A stretch of 64,000 bases of DNA, taken from Nitrospira sp. Its GTDB lineage: Bacteria; Nitrospirota; Nitrospiria; Nitrospirales; Nitrospiraceae. A program made the position numbers and the translations under genes. Numbering within the stretch: the first letter of the stretch is position 1; every line of letters starts with the position of its first letter. This document shows, piece after piece, positions 28,339-36,572 of the stretch. Location of the stretch: assembly GCA_029194725.1 (NCBI GenBank), contig JARFXQ010000006.1, forward strand, positions 62,001-126,000. The letters are read 5' to 3'. Below the pieces are notes generated by a model. That model saw only the letters and a list, made by a program, of their open reading frames with translations, did no database searches and was not told where the DNA came from.

Positions 28339-28860
28339 CGGGGTGGGGAATTTTCGATGACCATAACTGGGGAAATTTGGATGACCCTTGACACAGCCCC
28401 TTGACGGGCCCTGGCAGCCACGTGATATCCCACGACCAGACCTGCCCCGGCTTGCCTGCCGCATGTGTCACGGGAGGCCGGGTCTGCTGAGGCGCCCGGC
28501 TCCGTCCGCGATGATGCTGCGCATCGGCGGCGCGCAATACGCGATAGAACGTCGATTCCGACGCGAGGTAGTGGCCTTGATCCGCTAAGCGCGGCACCAG
28601 TTGACTCGGCGGCAGACTGGCATGGGCCGGCTCGTGGCACACGGCCCACACGCGGGCGCGTTCCTCGGGACTCAGGCGATTCCGTGGAGTCGGCCGGGCG
28701 GCGGTCGGTCGCGCATCGGTTTGCAGCGTCTCCTGCCGTGTCCAGCGCTGGATGGTCCGCACGGTGAGTCCCACCGCCTGGCAGGCTTGATGGCGGCGGG
28801 CCCCGGCCTGGTGGGCCTCAGTAATCAGCGCAAGGGCTGGGCGGCGATCTGAGGCGCTGA

Positions 28861-29355
28861 TCATGCGTCCTCTCCGTCCCCCCAGATCGCCTGGGCTTTT
28901 TTTCGGAGCGTCAGGAGGGCTGCCGTCTCCGCCAGGGCTTTCTCCTTGCGGGCCAGCTCACGCTCCAGGTCCTTGATGCGCCGCTTGTCCGCCTGCGTCA
29001 GCTCCCGTAACGTCCGGCTGCGTGCCTCTTCTCCCTCCGTCGCCTGCTCACAGGCGGTCCGCCAGGCGATGATCTGCTCGGGATACAGACCCCGCTTCCG
29101 GCAATACTCGGCCCGTTCGGCCTCGTTCAGCCCCGCCGTCTCCACCACTGCGGCAAACTTCTCGCGGGCCCGCCAGCCGGCTGGTCCGGTCTCCCCATCG
29201 GGCAATAACCGACCTTGGGCCCGGGCCTGGGTTCGCCAGAGGTACAACGTCGCCGCCGAAATCCCTTCTTCCTCGGCCAGCTGAGCAATCGGGCGATGGT
29301 GCGGGGGCATCATCTTCTTCAACACCGCGTCTTTGCGTTCCAACGAATACTTCAT
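28861..29355 (-). CDS. IS3-family OrfA, copy 1
   Basis: A 164-residue protein with an N-terminal helix-turn-helix (PPHHRPIAQLAEEEGISAATLYLWRTQA) and a C-terminal coiled coil (LKDLERELARKEKALAETAALL-type heptads). It binds element ends and works with OrfB. It overlaps the OrfB start by 4 bases. The protein is identical to the copy at 31855-32349. Its partner OrfB is disrupted in this copy, so transposition would need the other copy in trans. Confidence 0.9.
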   Translation of the reverse strand: MKYSLERKDAVLKKMMPPHHRPIAQLAEEEGISAATLYLWRTQARAQGRLLPDGETGPAGWRAREKFAAVVETAGLNEAERAEYCRKRGLYPEQIIAWRTACEQATEGEEARSRTLRELTQADKRRIKDLERELARKEKALAETAALLTLRKKAQAIWGDGEDA

Positions 29356-29603
29356 TCACAACCTCGTCTCGCCCCCCGTGGGTTTCTCAGAATTCACCTG
29401 AGGGACGCGACAACTATTCTGACACAGGGGGCCTTCGTGCGAAGAAAAATGCCGCCAATCCGCTTCCAGCAAGGCTATCCCGAGGCCAGCCGCTGCTTCA
29501 ACTGCCGTTTCTAGGATCATGGGGGTTCTATTGAAGGTCGTTGAATTTTGCTGAGTGGCTTCGCCGTGGGATACTCCGCGGCACACAGAGGAGGGAGCCA
29601 CTG

Positions 29604-29834
29604 ATGAAACGACGAGAGACTCGACAGCGGGAGCAGGCCCTGGCTGGATGGAAGGCGACTGCCGGGAGGGCCTGGATGCTGGCGACCCTGATCCGCGTGA
29701 TTCGCTCCGGCAAACTGGCGCTGGACGCGGTGATGCTGGAGATGGGGCGGATGGTCGAGGAGAGCGTGATGTTGATGGAACGGGAGAGAGTCGCGAGGCC
29801 GGATTATCCCGGATTCCGCCGTAGAGATGAGTTA
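29604..29834 (+). pseudogene. N-terminal fragment of an IS256/Mutator-type transposase
   Basis: Starts with ATG preceded by GAGGGAGCCACTG and reads MKRRETRQREQALAGWKATA, AGRAWMLATLIRVIRSGKLA, VMLEMGRMVEESVMLMER. This matches the start of a transposase group with a GRAW-LATL-R motif. It is cut by the IS630 element at TA 29833-29834. The C-terminal fragment at 47286-47624 belongs to the same kind of protein, though the two need not come from one element. Confidence 0.55.
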
Positions 29835-30722
29835 TGGCTTAGCCCTCAATCATTGATAGGCCTTGACGATGTCGTCGAGGGGGGCCTGTTCCTGATACTC
29901 CCGGCGCTTCTTGAGGGCGGCGAAGTCATGCTCGATGGGATTGAGGTCGGGAGAATAGGGCGCGAGAAACAGCAGGGTCGCGCCCGTCGCCGCGATGAGC
30001 TGCGCCGTTTCGGGTGAGGTATGAAAGGCGGCGTTATCCATGATCACGAGATGGTGGGCATTCAGACGCGGGCACAGCCTCGTCTTCAGCCAGGCGTTGA
30101 AAACCCCCGTATCGCAGGTGCCATCGAACAGCATGGGCTCGGCCAGTCGCCCCTCCATGCGAGCGGCGATGAGCGACGTGCGGGGCCGTCGCTGTCCGGA
30201 CACCAGGCCGTCCACACGCTGGCCTTTGGGGGCATACCCATACCGCCGTGCCGTCGACGACACAAACCCCCATTCATCGATGTACACGGGGTGTTTGCCG
30301 CGGCGCACGAATCGCTCGCGAAGGCGGAGGAACTGTTTTCGTCGTAGCGGGTCGCGTTCGGAATAGCCCAGTCTCACTCCCAATTTTCGCAGCGCGTTCC
30401 AGATACAGTGCCGGGAGACCTGGAAATGCCGCGCCCGTTCCGCTTGAGTCTGATCGGGCTGTGCTTCCACATGCCGACGTAACTGCTCCCAATCCAGCTT
30501 GCGGGCTCGGCGAGGGCCGGGACGCTGGTAGGTCAGGCCGCCAGGCTTGAGCCAGCGGTACACGCTCGCCTCACCGACCTTGAACCGCCGAGCCGCTTCG
30601 GCCTTGCTGCCTCCACCGCGAACAAACTCCACGACCCGTTGACGCAAATCTGTTGAGCATCTCATCCCACAGGATCGCACACGTTTACCGTCAATAGCGA
30701 TCAGTAATTGAGGGCTTAGCTA
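29835..30722 (-). mobile_element. IS630-family insertion sequence flanked by TA
   Basis: Inverted ends TGGCTTAGCCCTCAAT (from 29835) and, on the minus strand, TAGCTAAGCCCTCAAT (from 30722), each bordered by TA (29833-29834 and 30723-30724). TA target duplication is the rule in the IS630/Tc1 group. Length is 888 bases with one transposase gene. It splits an older transposase fragment. Confidence 0.82.
29850..30665 (-). CDS. IS630-family transposase
   Basis: A transposase of about 271 residues with an N-terminal winged-helix (EFVRGGGSKAEAARRFKVGEASVYRW) and a DDE core: Asp in VYIDEWGFVSS, Asp in LVIMDNAAFHTS and Glu in YSPDLNPIEHDFAALKK, the hallmark of the family. ATG 30665 is preferred; a GTG at 30680 would add five residues. 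It appears intact in a single frame, unlike many two-frame relatives. Confidence 0.88.
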   Translation of the reverse strand: MRCSTDLRQRVVEFVRGGGSKAEAARRFKVGEASVYRWLKPGGLTYQRPGPRRARKLDWEQLRRHVEAQPDQTQAERARHFQVSRHCIWNALRKLGVRLGYSERDPLRRKQFLRLRERFVRRGKHPVYIDEWGFVSSTARRYGYAPKGQRVDGLVSGQRRPRTSLIAARMEGRLAEPMLFDGTCDTGVFNAWLKTRLCPRLNAHHLVIMDNAAFHTSPETAQLIAATGATLLFLAPYSPDLNPIEHDFAALKKRREYQEQAPLDDIVKAYQ

Positions 30723-30833
30723 TACGGTGAAGCCCCGATTCTCAGGAGTGCCGCCGCTGTCGATTAGAGAAAATCTCGATGTACTCCGAGATCTCGTGCC
30801 GACCTTACTGACGGGTCTCGTAGCGACGCGGGC

Positions 30834-31778
30834 GTGTCAAGTTTTCTGTGTAACTGATTGTGGTTAATCACTGGTAGGCACCCGATCTCCTAAGATCATG
30901 GCAAATTGATTGCGCGCCCGTTTCCACTCCGGAATCGGGGCGGTCCAGTTCTTGGCGAGACGCTGCAGGCCCAGAGAGAGGACTTTGAGGATCGCTTCAT
31001 CCGTGGGAAACGCCCCGCGCTTTTTTAACGTTTTCCGTAACGAATAGTTCAGGGATGCAATGGCATTCGTGGTGTACAGGACTTTGCGAATGGCTGGAGG
31101 ATCGTCAAAAAAGACCGTGAGCCGCGTCCAGTCTCGCCGCCAACTCGTGCTGATTGTGGGATAGTGCGCATGCATCCCACGTCAGGGCAACGCGGTCCAA
31201 GGCCGCTTCGGCTTCCGTGACCGTCGGCGCTCCATAAATGGCCCGCAGATCTCTGGCCACGGCACGCCGCTCCCGCCACCCCACATCCCGCACGGATTGT
31301 CGGACGTTATGCACAATGCAGAGCTGCACCTGGGTACGCGGGAAGATCGTCTCCCAGGCCTCGGGCAACCCCGTCAGCCCATCGACACAGGCCACGAAGC
31401 AATCTGTGCCCCCTCGTTGCTGGAGATCCGTAAAGACCGCTACCCAGAATTTGGCGCCTTCGGTCTCACTGACCCAGAGGCCTAAGAGTTCTTTTTCCCC
31501 GCTCAGGTGACGCCCAGCGCCACAGAGACCGCTTTGGGTTTGACGGCTCCGTCATGCCGCGATTTCACAAAGAGACAATCGAAATAGAGAATCGGATAGA
31601 CCGTTTCCAGGGGACGACTCTGCCAGAGGCGCACATCCTCTCAGACCGCATCGGTAATGGTGGAGATGAGTGTCGGCGACACCTCCGTCCCATATAATTC
31701 TTCGAGGTGGCCTTGAAGTTCCCGCGTGGTGAGCCCATGGGCATAGAGGGCCAGCACGTTGTCATCAACCCCCTCACG
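30834..31778 (-). pseudogene. IS256-family element, copy 1, truncated by IS3 copy 2
   Basis: The right end GTGTCAAGTTTTCTGTGTAA is at 30834 and the transposase reads on the minus strand. It matches copy 2 (50041-51358, opposite orientation) nearly base for base, but everything before codon VDDNVLALYAHGL is missing because IS3 copy 2 begins at 31779. It shares copy 2's TGA in place of a sense codon (GCGGTC-TGA-GAGGAT) and its single-base deletion in CACCTGAGCGG. In addition it has a private 4-base insertion in GCGCATGCATCCC near 31170. It is non-functional. Confidence 0.85.
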
Positions 31779-31854
31779 CCCCCTGTGTCAGAATAGTTGT
31801 CGCGTCCCTCAGGTGAATTCTGAGAAACCCACGGGGGGCGAGACGAGGTTGTGA

Positions 31855-32349
31855 ATGAAGTATTCGTTGGAACGCAAAGACGCGGTGTTGAAGAAGATGA
31901 TGCCCCCGCACCATCGCCCGATTGCTCAGCTGGCCGAGGAAGAAGGGATTTCGGCGGCGACGTTGTACCTCTGGCGAACCCAGGCCCGGGCCCAAGGTCG
32001 GTTATTGCCCGATGGGGAGACCGGACCAGCCGGCTGGCGGGCCCGCGAGAAGTTTGCCGCAGTGGTGGAGACGGCGGGGCTGAACGAGGCCGAACGGGCC
32101 GAGTATTGCCGGAAGCGGGGTCTGTATCCCGAGCAGATCATCGCCTGGCGGACCGCCTGTGAGCAGGCGACGGAGGGAGAAGAGGCACGCAGCCGGACGT
32201 TACGGGAGCTGACGCAGGCGGACAAGCGGCGCATCAAGGACCTGGAGCGTGAGCTGGCCCGCAAGGAGAAAGCCCTGGCGGAGACGGCAGCCCTCCTGAC
32301 GCTCCGAAAAAAAGCCCAGGCGATCTGGGGGGACGGAGAGGACGCATGA
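31855..32349 (+). CDS. IS3-family OrfA, copy 2
   Basis: Identical at the protein level to the 164-residue OrfA at 28861-29355: helix-turn-helix then leucine-rich coiled coil. The ATG overlaps no other gene, while its stop overlaps OrfB by ATGA. In this copy both open reading frames are intact, so the element could supply transposase to itself and to copy 1. OrfA and OrfB are arranged with a direct start overlap, where many IS3 elements use a programmed frameshift. Confidence 0.92.
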   Translation: MKYSLERKDAVLKKMMPPHHRPIAQLAEEEGISAATLYLWRTQARAQGRLLPDGETGPAGWRAREKFAAVVETAGLNEAERAEYCRKRGLYPEQIIAWRTACEQATEGEEARSRTLRELTQADKRRIKDLERELARKEKALAETAALLTLRKKAQAIWGDGEDA

Positions 32350-33413
32350 TCAGCGCCTCAGATCGCCGCCCAGCCCTTGCGCTGATTACTGAGGCCCACC
32401 AGGCCGGGGCCCGCCGCCATCAAGCCTGCCAGGCGGTGGGACTCACCGTGCGGACCATCCAGCGCTGGACACGGCAGGAGACGCTGCAAACCGATGCGCG
32501 ACCGACCGCCGCCCGGCCGACTCCACGGAATCGCCTGAGTCCCGAGGAACGCGCCCGCGTGTGGGCCGTGTGCCACGAGCCGGCCCATGCCAGTCTGCCG
32601 CCGAGTCAACTGGTGCCGCGCTTAGCGGATCAAGGCCACTACCTCGCGTCGGAATCGACGTTCTATCGCGTATTGCGCGCCGCCGATGCGCAGCATCATC
32701 GCGGACGGAGCCGGGCGCCTCAGCAGACCCGGCCTCCCGTGACACATGCGGCAGGCAAGCCGGGGCAGGTCTGGTCGTGGGATATCACGTGGCTGCCAGG
32801 GCCCGTCAAGGGGCTGTTCTTCTATTTGTACCTGATCCTTGATCTCTACAGTCGCAAGATCGTCGGGTGGGAGGTCTTCGAGCAGGAATCCGGCGAGCAT
32901 GCCGCCACGGTCGTGCAGCGCGCGGTCCTGGCAGACGGACGACTGCGCCAGCCGGTGGTCCTGCACGCCGACAACGGCAGCCCGATGAAAGGGGCGACTC
33001 TCCGTGTGACCTTGGAACGACTGGGGATTATGGCGTCGTATAGTCGGCCACGGGTTAGCAACGACAATCCGTTCTCCGAAGCGCTCTTCCGGACCTGTAA
33101 GTACCGGCCGCCGTATCCCGCCCAAGGCTTTGCGACCCTGGAGGCCGCCCGCACGTGGGTCTTGGCGTTCGTGCGCTGGTACAACGACGAGCATCGACAC
33201 AGTGGCATCCGGTTTGTCACGCCGAGCGCGCGGCATGCTGGTCAGGATGTGGCCCTTCTCGCCGCTCGCCGTGCGGTCTATGAGCAGGCCCGGCGCCGTC
33301 ACCCGACGCGCTGGTCCCGTCAGACACGCAATTGGACGCCAGTCGGCACGGTGTGGTTAAACCCGGAGACCCGCGCCATGGCACAGACAAGTCACGCAGA
33401 ATGTGAAGCGTAG
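32346..33413 (+). CDS. IS3-family OrfB transposase (integrase core), copy 2
   Basis: A 355-residue DDE transposase with an rve integrase core. It has an N-terminal helix-turn-helix (ARRHQACQAVGLTVRTIQRW), then the catalytic residues: Asp in VWSWDITWLPG, Asp in VLHADNGSPMKG and Glu in NDNPFSEALFRTCKY. FVRWYNDEHRHSGIRFVTP is the usual tail of the core. It appears intact. The neighbouring OrfA overlaps the start by 4 bases. Confidence 0.93.
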   Translation: MISASDRRPALALITEAHQAGARRHQACQAVGLTVRTIQRWTRQETLQTDARPTAARPTPRNRLSPEERARVWAVCHEPAHASLPPSQLVPRLADQGHYLASESTFYRVLRAADAQHHRGRSRAPQQTRPPVTHAAGKPGQVWSWDITWLPGPVKGLFFYLYLILDLYSRKIVGWEVFEQESGEHAATVVQRAVLADGRLRQPVVLHADNGSPMKGATLRVTLERLGIMASYSRPRVSNDNPFSEALFRTCKYRPPYPAQGFATLEAARTWVLAFVRWYNDEHRHSGIRFVTPSARHAGQDVALLAARRAVYEQARRRHPTRWSRQTRNWTPVGTVWLNPETRAMAQTSHAECEA

Positions 33414-33475
33414 GAAGACGCGACAACTAGGTTGACAAACACCGCCATCCTATTGAAAAAAGAAACGGTCAAGGC

Positions 33476-33667
33476 GTGTGGCGCTATTTCATATCCAGAG
33501 TTACGGTAAATAGTCACGGATTCCAACTAAGAGTCTGGAACAAGGAGAAGAATGTTGCCGAAATCGAAACAGTGGATTTGAAGGCCTTATACGAGCGATA
33601 CAAGCTGGAGGGCGTAACGTATCTTCAGGATATTTGCAAAGCACTGACGACAAGGTGGAGGAAATAA
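33476..33667 (+). CDS. Possible small gene or gene fragment, unknown function
   Basis: A 63-residue frame beginning at GTG, just right of IS3 copy 2. It contains QLRVWNKEKNVAEIETVDLK and YERYKLEGVTYLQDICKALT, with an amphipathic, Lys/Glu-rich composition like a real protein rather than an antisense frame. The sequence is more AT-rich than the adjacent elements. The 5' part may have been removed by the IS3 insertion, so it is probably the tail of a lost gene. I do not recognise a family. Confidence 0.35.
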   Translation: MWRYFISRVTVNSHGFQLRVWNKEKNVAEIETVDLKALYERYKLEGVTYLQDICKALTTRWRK

Positions 33668-33991
33668 CTGACGCTGTGCGTAATGCGCAACTCCGACAGC
33701 CGTCACAAACACCGCGCGAGATCTGGGTCAAGTCTTTTTTATGTACTCCGCTGAGCGAATCATATTCTTCATGACTTACTTACTCTATGGCGCCAGCTCC
33801 ACGCACAACGAATATGCTTCGATTCGGTTTCGCCTCTCCTCTACGTCAAGTTGGGTCAAGGCATCGAGCTGGGAGGAGAGTTGGCTGGATTTTCAATGGA
33901 CACCAGATCGGAAAAACAAACGCATTCTACTTTTGCACATCAACCCATCCAGAGCTGGAAGGGATGAGCATGGAGGCAATCGCCAAGGCGA
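33668..33991. other. No supported gene
   Basis: Overlapping short frames exist on both strands, including one of 109 codons from 33741, but none has a ribosome site or recognisable motif. The region is AT-rich near 33700 and looks like transposon-edge debris. Confidence 0.3.
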
Positions 33992-34210
33992 TCACAGATT
34001 CGACGATCCCATCGCATCCCATTCTTCCTTGCTGATGAACCTCCTCGGCTTCAATGCGCCAGCAGCATAGGCCAGCTGCAGTGCCTCCTCCAACCAGGCT
34101 ATCCGCTGCGTAGGCGTCGCCGCCAGCGTCGCAGCAAGCAGGCTTTGATCTCCGACGTCCCAATGTTCCGCTTGTACGTCCCCTGAAGCAACCTCACCTT
34201 TGTCCGCCAT
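33992..34210 (-). CDS. Small partner protein of nucleotidyltransferase (putative toxin-antitoxin component)
   Basis: A 72-residue protein with a family-like helix TPTQRIAWLEEALQLAYAAGAL. Proteins with an ATP-QR-AWLEEAL-AY-SGA pattern are commonly encoded next to MNT-type nucleotidyltransferases. Its start lies inside the last 17 bases of the upstream nucleotidyltransferase gene, so the two are coupled. The role as toxin or antitoxin is not established from sequence. The module sits directly beside the IS-rich block, a typical place for such mobile modules. Confidence 0.65.
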   Translation of the reverse strand: MADKGEVASGDVQAEHWDVGDQSLLAATLAATPTQRIAWLEEALQLAYAAGALKPRRFISKEEWDAMGSSNL

Positions 34211-34712
34211 GTGAGCGAACTCCCTTCCGGTTCCGGATAGCCTCCAGTTCCTTCACGTCTACCAAATCCTGTGGCCTGCCGGCGTGCCGTTTCAATTTAA
34301 TGAGGTCATCAAGAGACGCGACTCGGACACAGGTCTCCCCCACTACTGCTTCCTGGGACCGAGCCAAGAGCTCTTCAAACGAAACCTCTGGTTTAAGCAG
34401 CAAGTCGACGACGCGCATAGGATTTGTCGGGTCAACGAGTGAAAAGGCGAGCATATGTTTTTCCTGACGCCACTGTTCGCGGACTGCTCCATCAGCAAAC
34501 ATTTCCGCCGATACCGGAACTTGCGGCCGAAACCCTTTGCCAACCAGAGCACGAATCATTCTGAGGGCTTCTTGCGGCGCAAGATCAACGGCCAGATCGA
34601 CATCTGCCGTCAATCGAGCATACCCATGCAACAGAGTAGCAATGTCGCCCACTACCACATACCGCACACCCGCTGCATTCAAGATTTTAAATATGGGCTC
34701 GTAGACGTACAT
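34194..34712 (-). CDS. Minimal nucleotidyltransferase (MNT/AbiEii-like)
   Basis: A 172-residue protein with the nucleotidyltransferase signature VVVGDIATLLHGYARLTADVD followed by LAVDL. The usual GG of the first motif is GD here. The D-x-D (DVD) metal site is intact. A late helix has DDLIKLKRHAGRPQDLVDVKEL, the family's helical segment for a bound partner. Proteins of this kind AMPylate or nucleotidylate a toxin or tRNA in MNT-HEPN and AbiE systems. No HEPN protein is adjacent; the only partner is the 72-residue protein that overlaps its stop. It is intact, unlike the related module at 1126-1689. Confidence 0.78.
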   Translation of the reverse strand: MYVYEPIFKILNAAGVRYVVVGDIATLLHGYARLTADVDLAVDLAPQEALRMIRALVGKGFRPQVPVSAEMFADGAVREQWRQEKHMLAFSLVDPTNPMRVVDLLLKPEVSFEELLARSQEAVVGETCVRVASLDDLIKLKRHAGRPQDLVDVKELEAIRNRKGVRSHGGQR

Positions 34713-34967
34713 ATAGCTATTCTAGCGAATACGGAGAGAAATACCAGCCGTTCAGATTGTTCTTGGACTCTCTTCCCCTCTCGTTAGTAGTCCCGCTGTA
34801 TGCTCGTGGAGGTGAAACAGCATTCGAACTGATATGATGACACTTTGCCGGGAGACACAATGCCGATCTCGACGCTTTCGTCGCAGCTCAAGAATGTGAT
34901 TTAATAGGAATGCTCACTTCAATGAGGGGCGGCGACGCCTTGATCTGATTCATCGGCGGGAGGTGTC

Positions 34968-36548
34968 GTGCATCCATGCTTTCGACTGGTTGGTCTCCTC
35001 TTGATGGTAACCTGGCCTAACGCTCTCATGCAGGCAGATGCGCTGGCGGAAACCAATCCGGTCCAACGAGAGAATGCTCGTCCCGGCACGGCAGAGTGGC
35101 GCCTGACCAATCCAGCATTGCATCACGAAATCGAGGGCTACGCCTCACTCACCAGCGTCAATCGCGGGCGCCCAATCAAGTTCTACGTCCACACGCAGGA
35201 CCCATTTTACAGACTTGAGATCTATCGAATGGGGTGGTACGGCGGAGCCGGCGCGAGGCTGACGCACGGCCCCGTAACCCTCCCGGGCATCTCGCAACCG
35301 ATGCCGTCGATGGACGGTCAGACCGGATTCGTTGAATGTGCATGGCGCGATCCGTACCTCCTTGTGGTCGGAAACGAATCCGATCGGGAAGCATGGGTCA
35401 GCGGCATCTATCTCGCCAGACTGACGGCGGAGACCAGCGGCGCGCAAGCCTACATCATTTTTGTCGTGCGGGATGAGACGCGCCCCTCCGACTTTCTCTT
35501 CCAATCCAGCGTCACCACCTATCAGGCCTATAATAATTGGGGCGGCAAATCGCTCTATGATTTCAACAGCACGCAGGGTCGGCGCGCTTACAAGGTGTCG
35601 TTTAATCGGCCCTATGCTATCAGCAGCAATCCCGCCGCCGCCTATGGCAACGGCGCCGGCGACTTTTTGACCAACAATGCCGTGCCCCCAACGGATGCAT
35701 CCTCGCCCTCGGGTTGGGAATACAATATGGTACGATGGTTGGAACGGGAAGGCTACGACGTCACCTATAGTACGAATGTTGATACCCACACTGACGCTCG
35801 AATCCTAGACCGCCATAAAGGCTGGCTCTCCGTCGGGCATGATGAATATTGGACATGGCAGATGCGCGCACATGTTGAAGGGGGACGCGACCGGGGCGTG
35901 CACCTTGCGTTTTTTTCGGGAAATGTGTGCTATTGGCAGATCCGGTTGGAACCAAGTGCGATCACGGGCGAGCCGGAGCGCACAATCGTCTCATACAAAG
36001 ACGATGCACCGACGCGCGACCCCTACGCTCGGGAGGAGTTGGAGAAACGGCATCTCATGACGGTCCGCTGGCGTGATGAATCCGTCAACAGACCTGAGGA
36101 GTCATTGATCGGCGTGATGTATGACGGCAATCCCGTTGATGCTGATATTGTCATAACCAAAGCCGACCACTGGACCATGATCGGTACTGAACTTCGAGCG
36201 GGTGACCGCTTGCCGCGGCTCCTGGGCTATGAGGCCGATCGAGTCTTCGGAAGCGCTCCACCAGGCACCACGATTCTCGCCGAATCCCCATACACCTTCG
36301 AGGGTCAACCTCACCTGGCCAATATGACAATCTATGCCCTTCCTAACGGGGCGACGGTGTTCGCAGCCGGTACCATCCAATGGAGTTGGGGACTCGACGA
36401 TTTCAACGTGCCGGAGCTGCGAAAGTCGAGTCTTAATACGAGGGTTCAACAGATCACAAGAAATGTCCTTGCACGGTTTCGGCAAGGCGCATCACCCCAC
36501 TCTCAAGAATCGCACGGCGCGGGCAGTATGGTACCCGGCCGTCAGTAG
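34968..36548 (+). CDS. N,N-dimethylformamidase beta-subunit-like secreted protein
   Basis: A 526-residue protein with an N-terminal signal peptide (about 1-28), starting at a GTG after GGGAGGT. It follows the domain found in the large subunit of dimethylformamidase and in many uncharacterised secreted proteins: GRPIKFYVHTQDPFYRLEIYRMGWYGG near the start, then TTYQAYNNWGGKSLYDFNS, WLSVGHDEYWTW and FFSGNVCYWQIRLEP. True dimethylformamidase also needs a small subunit, which is absent. The substrate is therefore unknown; the fold may act on a glycan or amide. A GT4 glycosyltransferase and a NagB-like enzyme follow in the same direction. Confidence 0.82.
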   Translation: MHPCFRLVGLLLMVTWPNALMQADALAETNPVQRENARPGTAEWRLTNPALHHEIEGYASLTSVNRGRPIKFYVHTQDPFYRLEIYRMGWYGGAGARLTHGPVTLPGISQPMPSMDGQTGFVECAWRDPYLLVVGNESDREAWVSGIYLARLTAETSGAQAYIIFVVRDETRPSDFLFQSSVTTYQAYNNWGGKSLYDFNSTQGRRAYKVSFNRPYAISSNPAAAYGNGAGDFLTNNAVPPTDASSPSGWEYNMVRWLEREGYDVTYSTNVDTHTDARILDRHKGWLSVGHDEYWTWQMRAHVEGGRDRGVHLAFFSGNVCYWQIRLEPSAITGEPERTIVSYKDDAPTRDPYAREELEKRHLMTVRWRDESVNRPEESLIGVMYDGNPVDADIVITKADHWTMIGTELRAGDRLPRLLGYEADRVFGSAPPGTTILAESPYTFEGQPHLANMTIYALPNGATVFAAGTIQWSWGLDDFNVPELRKSSLNTRVQQITRNVLARFRQGASPHSQESHGAGSMVPGRQ

Positions 36549-36572
36549 CGGCCTTGTCCTGAGAGATCCGGC

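Larger units (their letters stand above)
26148..28393 (+). mobile_element. IS21-family insertion sequence with 4-bp target duplication
   Basis: A 2246-base element beginning TGTCA and ending TGACA, flanked by CAGC at 26144-26147 and 28394-28397. Both ends carry two copies of a GGTCAT...CCCCA word (left: GGTCATGCAATAATCCCCA then GGTCAATGAATTCTCCCCA; right, on the minus strand: GGTCATCCAAATTTCCCCA then GGTCATCGAAAATTCCCCA), as expected for IstA binding sites. It contains istA and istB and looks complete. It interrupts IS3 copy 1. Confidence 0.9.
25547..28864 (-). pseudogene. IS3-family OrfB transposase, split by IS21 insertion
   Basis: The same 355-residue protein as the intact copy at 32346-33413, cut in two. 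The N-terminal part (28864 down to 28398) has the helix-turn-helix and reaches WSWDITWLPGPVKGL with the first catalytic Asp. The C-terminal part (26143 down to 25547) resumes at YLILDLYSRKIVGWEVF and has HADNGSPMKG and SNDNPFSEALFRT with the other two acidic residues. The IS21 element sits after PVKGL. The amino-acid sequence of both halves equals copy 2, so this copy was functional until the IS21 insertion. Confidence 0.88.
25517..29431 (-). mobile_element. IS3-family element, copy 1 (interrupted by IS21)
   Basis: Ends are CCCCCTGTGTCAGAATAG (at 29431, minus strand) and GGTGTTTGTCAACCTAG (at 25517), sharing AGTTGTCGCGTC further in. A 5-bp direct repeat CCTTC flanks it (25512-25516 and 29432-29436). 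Length minus the IS21 insert and its 4-bp duplication is 1665 bases, exactly the length of copy 2 at 31779-33443. It inserted in the ribosome-binding region of the IS1380 transposase gene. Confidence 0.85.
23320..29515 (-). mobile_element. IS1380-family element carrying IS4-, IS3- and IS21-type insertions
   Basis: Minus-strand IS1380 transposase sequence runs from 25501 down to about 23320 and is split by an IS4-family element. Its leader is split just before the start codon by an IS3-family element, with the distal leader resuming at 29432. The outer end near 29515 reads CCTAGAAACGGCAG on the minus strand, like IS1380-group termini. The opposite end near 23320 has lost recognisable sequence, so the element is truncated there. 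Removing the inserts restores continuous reading (ENKVKA joining VKAIIKK) and a normal AAGGGAG ribosome site. The outer boundaries are approximate. Confidence 0.7.
31779..33443 (+). mobile_element. IS3-family element, copy 2 (intact)
   Basis: A 1665-base element, opposite in orientation to copy 1. Left end CCCCCTGTGTCAGAATAG, right end (minus strand) GGTGTTTGTCAACCTAG. No target duplication is seen: left flank TCACG, right flank GCCAT. Lack of a duplication suggests later rearrangement at one side, for example recombination between element copies. OrfA and OrfB are intact. Confidence 0.85.

Noticed and set aside
26148..28393. CRISPR-like repeats at the IS21 ends
   Set aside because: Only two copies of a short word at each end, arranged as IstA binding sites, with no spacers.
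29425..29540. Separate small element between IS3 copy 1 and the next transposase stub
   Set aside because: It is the displaced distal leader and end of the IS1380 element, as shown by the shared CCTTC and the CCTAGAAACGGCAG terminus.
25517..33443. Composite transposon made of the two IS3 copies with a passenger
   Set aside because: The enclosed DNA is only other transposon fragments (IS630, IS256 and a stub) and copy 2 lacks the outer target duplication. No passenger gene is seen.
33741..34070. Plus-strand frame of 109 codons between IS3 copy 2 and the nucleotidyltransferase module
   Set aside because: It overlaps the small partner gene on the opposite strand and shows no motif or ribosome site.
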